In this document: positions 34,330 to 36,874 of the stretch, in pieces
Layout: each line of letters begins with the position of its first letter
Position numbering within the stretch: the first letter of the stretch is position 1
Notes under the pieces: model-generated
Told to the model about the DNA's origin: nothing
Databases searched by the model: none
The model's input: the letters and a program-made list of their open reading frames with translations, nothing else
Assembly: GCA_026391655.1 (NCBI GenBank)
Contig: JAPLDR010000020.1
Span: forward strand, 1-36,874
Length of the DNA: 36,874 nt
Origin: Bacteroidia bacterium
Lineage (GTDB): Bacteria; Bacteroidota; Bacteroidia; Bacteroidales; Prolixibacteraceae
Reading direction: 5' to 3'
Translations under genes and position numbers: made by a program

Positions 34330-35496
34330 TCAATTTTTTAATTGCAATTTGCTCACCATCTCGGAGGCATATGTGCGCGATTCACGATCCGTAGCCATAT
34401 AATCATCAAGGGTCGGCTTGTTAATGAATGTTGATTTTTGCATAATCTGTTCATTTACAATCCATATTTCAGGGAAAGATATTTTTCCTTTCAAGAAAGC
34501 CTCAACCACAATTTCATTGGCCGCATTCAAAATACAAGCCAGATTCCCCCCTTTTTGCAAGGCTTCGTAAGCAAGTGCAAGATTACGAAAATTTTTCGTA
34601 TCAGGGGCTGAAAATGTCAAGCTTGGAAAATCGGCAAAATTCAACCGGGGAAAATCATTGCAAAGCCTTTCCGGGAAACTAAAGGCATATTGGATAGGCA
34701 ATCGCATATCAGGTAATCCAAGTTGTGCCTTGATTGATCCGTCGCAGAATTGAACCATAGAGTGAATAATGCTTTGCGGATGTACCACGACTTCAATTTG
34801 ATCCGGTTTTAATCCGAAAAGCCATTTCGCTTCAATCACTTCAAATCCTTTGTTCATCAGGGTTGCTGAATCGATGGTAATTTTTGCCCCCATATCCCAG
34901 TTCGGATGCTTTAGAGCTTCTTTGGAAGTTACTACAGCTATCTTTTTTTCATCCATTCCGTGAAATGGTCCGCCGGAACAGGTGAGGATTACCTTCTCTA
35001 CCGGATTCATATATTCACCGGCCAGACACTGAAAAATTGCAGAGTGTTCGGAATCGACAGGGAGAATATCCACTTTATTCTCGATAGCCAACCGATTAAT
35101 CATATCGCCGGCCACAACAAGTGTCTCCTTATTTGCAAGCGCTATTTGCTTTCGCGCTTTTACTGCATTAATAGTTGGGATCAGTCCTGAATAACCTACC
35201 ATCGCTGTCAATACAAGATCAACGCTTCCCATTTCTACAACCTGTGCCAAAGCAGTGGAGCCGGCATAGACTTTAATTCCTTCATCAGCAAGCGCCTTAT
35301 TAACAATGCTATATTTTTCTTCATTGGCAATTACAACAACATTGGGATGGAATTTTTTAGCCTGCTCAATCAATAAATCGACATTATTATATGCTGTCAA
35401 TACCTCTATCGTGAACCTTTCAGGATTATTTTCAATTACCTCGAGTGCCTGCTGTCCTATTGAACCAGTTGAACCAAGTATTGCAATATTTTTCAT
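34330..35496 (-). CDS. dxr: 1-deoxy-D-xylulose 5-phosphate reductoisomerase
   Basis: 388 aa, normal length. It converts DXP to MEP with NADPH, the committed step of non-mevalonate isoprenoid synthesis. Visible motifs: NADPH loop GSTGSIGQQA (8-17), NKETLV, the metal site near VDSEHSA, SGGPF, and ATLMNKGFEVIEAKWLF. Located between the M23 peptidase gene and rseP, 9 bp from the former, in one housekeeping operon. Confidence 0.96.
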   Translation of the reverse strand: MKNIAILGSTGSIGQQALEVIENNPERFTIEVLTAYNNVDLLIEQAKKFHPNVVVIANEEKYSIVNKALADEGIKVYAGSTALAQVVEMGSVDLVLTAMVGYSGLIPTINAVKARKQIALANKETLVVAGDMINRLAIENKVDILPVDSEHSAIFQCLAGEYMNPVEKVILTCSGGPFHGMDEKKIAVVTSKEALKHPNWDMGAKITIDSATLMNKGFEVIEAKWLFGLKPDQIEVVVHPQSIIHSMVQFCDGSIKAQLGLPDMRLPIQYAFSFPERLCNDFPRLNFADFPSLTFSAPDTKNFRNLALAYEALQKGGNLACILNAANEIVVEAFLKGKISFPEIWIVNEQIMQKSTFINKPTLDDYMATDRESRTYASEMVSKLQLKN

Positions 35497-35505
35497 ACAT
35501 ATGGT

Positions 35506-36369
35506 TTAGAATTTGATATAGTCTTCTGGATTTATTGATACGCCATTAAGCCACATCTCGAAATGCAAATGAGGACCTGTCGTCTCTTTTCCTGAATTAC
35601 CCATAATCGCAATTGCTTCGCCTGCCCGAACTTTATCTCCCTGAATTTTAAGAAGTTCAGCATTATGACGATAAACTGTGATCAAATTTTGTTCGTGCTG
35701 AATATAAATAACATAACCTGTATCTATTGTCCAACCTGCAAAAATTACAGTTCCATCAAGCGCGGCAGATATACGAGAATTTAGTTTCCCAACAATATCC
35801 ACCCCAAAATGTCCATTACTTACATCATGCTTTCCGGTAACCATGCCGTTAAGTGGAGGGAAAAACAATAAACCGGCAACTCCACCTCGCGCCCCAGACC
35901 CAGAATTTATTCCGAGATTAGTTTGTTCCTGTGCTATCTCGTCTTTGAAAAGACTGTCGTGATCATATTTTTTGAACTGGACCTGATCGGGTTGGGGAAT
36001 GGTTCCGCGTCTGACAGCTGTATCAGTTGGAGTCTCCCCCGCCAGCATTGCTCTAAAGTCGTTGAAATAACGATCTCGCCTTTGAATTTCAAGCTCAAGT
36101 GAATCAACTACAAGAACATTTCGGATCAATATTTGCCTCATTTTCCCGGTTGGGTATCCGGGAATATACTCGCGCAAAGGGGTAAAGGCAATTAAAACTG
36201 TAACTCCGACAATGATAAATATTACTGCAAAAACAATTGCCATTACCAAAGTCCGCGCATTGAATCTTACTTGCCTGATAATATGCAGATTAAGGTCGTT
36301 AAATATAACAATCCGGTATGGATTCTGAAATAATTTTTTTATTTTATCCCTTTTCCTTTCTTTCGGCAT
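35506..36369 (-). CDS. M23-family cell-wall peptidase
   Basis: 287 aa. One N-terminal membrane helix (about 41-62) anchors a coiled or linker region and a LytM domain (about 165-287). The zinc ligands are His187 and Asp191 (GHFGVD) and His269 (HLHFE), with His267 and His235 as catalytic His, so the enzyme looks active, not a degenerate activator. It probably cuts peptidoglycan cross-links or regulates amidases. First gene of the minus-strand M23-dxr-rseP group. Confidence 0.92.
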   Translation of the reverse strand: MPKERKRDKIKKLFQNPYRIVIFNDLNLHIIRQVRFNARTLVMAIVFAVIFIIVGVTVLIAFTPLREYIPGYPTGKMRQILIRNVLVVDSLELEIQRRDRYFNDFRAMLAGETPTDTAVRRGTIPQPDQVQFKKYDHDSLFKDEIAQEQTNLGINSGSGARGGVAGLLFFPPLNGMVTGKHDVSNGHFGVDIVGKLNSRISAALDGTVIFAGWTIDTGYVIYIQHEQNLITVYRHNAELLKIQGDKVRAGEAIAIMGNSGKETTGPHLHFEMWLNGVSINPEDYIKF

Positions 36370-36543
36370 TCTTTTATTTTTTCAATAGTTTTCAAACTTA
36401 CATGAAAATAAAACGATACACAATGATTTGTGCGAAATCTAAGTTATTTCAAACACAGGTTCTATTTATAAATGTTGATTTTGAATTGCTTGGCCCTGTA
36501 TAAACTTCTTCTGATTTTGAATTGCAAATTTCACGATGACTTT

Positions 36544-36574
36544 TTTGATTTCTCGGTTTTTGTACTTACATTTG
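36544..36574 (+). promoter_or_regulatory. Promoter of the initiator tRNA
   Basis: TTTG (36544-36547), 19 bases and TACATTTG (36567-36574) match the Bacteroidota consensus exactly in both elements and spacing. Transcription would begin near 36581, about 40 bases before the tRNA. Confidence 0.8.
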
Positions 36575-36620
36575 CACCCTCTTAAGGAATAAGACGTTCA
36601 TAAAAAAACCAACGATATAT

Positions 36621-36693
<73 letters not shown>

Positions 36694-36697
36694 CTTT

Positions 36698-36730
36698 AAA
36701 GGCCTGTAAGCAATTAGCTTACAGGCCTTT
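36698..36730 (+). terminator. Terminator of tRNA-fMet
   Basis: AAAGGCCTGTAAGC, loop AATTA and GCTTACAGGCCTTT form a perfect 14-bp stem 5 bp after the tRNA. The T tract is short (TTT, then CATTT) and runs into the group II intron. Confidence 0.85.
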
Positions 36731-36735
36731 CATTT

Positions 36736-36874
36736 GTGCGCCGTGCATGGCGAATAACTTGACGGTGCAAGTCCGTTATGGGGGTATGTAGTATAGCCAA
36801 CCATTAGCCAAGAGCAAGGGTGTCCATTGCGAGGTGGAATCTGAAGGAAGCTGGCGGCAAAGTTCCGACCCGAG
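36736..36874 (+). mobile_element. Group II intron, 5' end (truncated by window)
   Basis: The sequence starts with GTGCG, the canonical group II intron 5' end. It continues with domain I features such as GGTGCAAGTCC and GGAATCTGAAGGAAGC followed by GGCGGCAAA, a signature I recognise from bacterial group II introns with a reverse transcriptase. The window ends inside domain I, so the RT-maturase and catalytic core are out of view. It begins 5 bp after the terminator stem, where class C introns characteristically insert; the class is inferred. Confidence 0.82.

Overview
The window looks like a piece of a Bacteroidota chromosome, probably of the Bacteroidales/Marinilabiliales kind (the order is an inference). 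Supporting signs are TTTG-N19-TANNTTTG promoters, a GIN-domain (DUF2807) lipoprotein remnant, DUF4837, a propeller/Y_Y_Y hybrid sensor, LytS/LytTR pairs, low G+C and tRNA genes without an encoded CCA.

Layout. 1-655 is gene-free and carries a 30-bp palindrome and degenerate 21-bp repeats. 656-1274 is a HepT/MntA toxin-antitoxin pair. 1452-4481 is a large secreted M1-type metallopeptidase. 4652-16015 is a stress-type region: a small membrane protein, YceI plus universal stress protein, a plant-like phosphofructokinase, a decayed second usp copy, a YXWGXW lipoprotein, a small AraC-type regulator, a PAS protein, a CheB-CheR-PAS fusion, and an mlaE-mlaF-mlaD lipid-transport operon. 16016-18181 is an accessory patch: a 21-bp repeat array that changes orientation, an AbiV-like abortive-infection protein, a possible folded recombination site and a VapBC-type toxin-antitoxin pair. 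18183-20014 is DUF4395 plus a MATE exporter. 20182-22905 is a DPE2-like 4-alpha-glucanotransferase with two starch-binding domains. 23027-29309 holds two consecutive LytS/LytTR two-component pairs, the first with a LiaF-like membrane protein and the second with a propeller sensor. 29899-31082 has a TetR regulator and a GIN-domain pseudogene. 31090-36369 is housekeeping: DUF4837, two tandem TatA genes, RseP, Dxr and an M23 peptidase. The end has an initiator tRNA, its terminator and the 5' end of a group II intron.

The most interesting signal is an unusual promoter module that occurs four times. It consists of AAAATGTGTGAATGWTGTAA, 13-14 bases, TGTGTAAC, 20 bases and a -7 element (TCANCTTTG-like), with exactly the same spacing each time, while the spacers themselves are unrelated. 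It precedes the 110-aa membrane protein gene, yceI-usp, the YXWGXW lipoprotein gene and mlaEFD, always in the direction of transcription. The two boxes behave as direct repeats 21 bp apart, with the inner one over the -33 region, which is the geometry of AraC-family activators. A small AraC-family gene sits in the middle of the region and its 3' end overlaps one of the sites. I propose an envelope/stress regulon controlled from this locus; the regulator assignment is inference.

Two genes are clearly broken: the second usp copy (internal deletion plus one-base insertion) and the GIN-domain lipoprotein (nonsense codon plus 4-bp tandem duplication). A 19-base A tract inside the PAS gene could make that gene prone to slippage.
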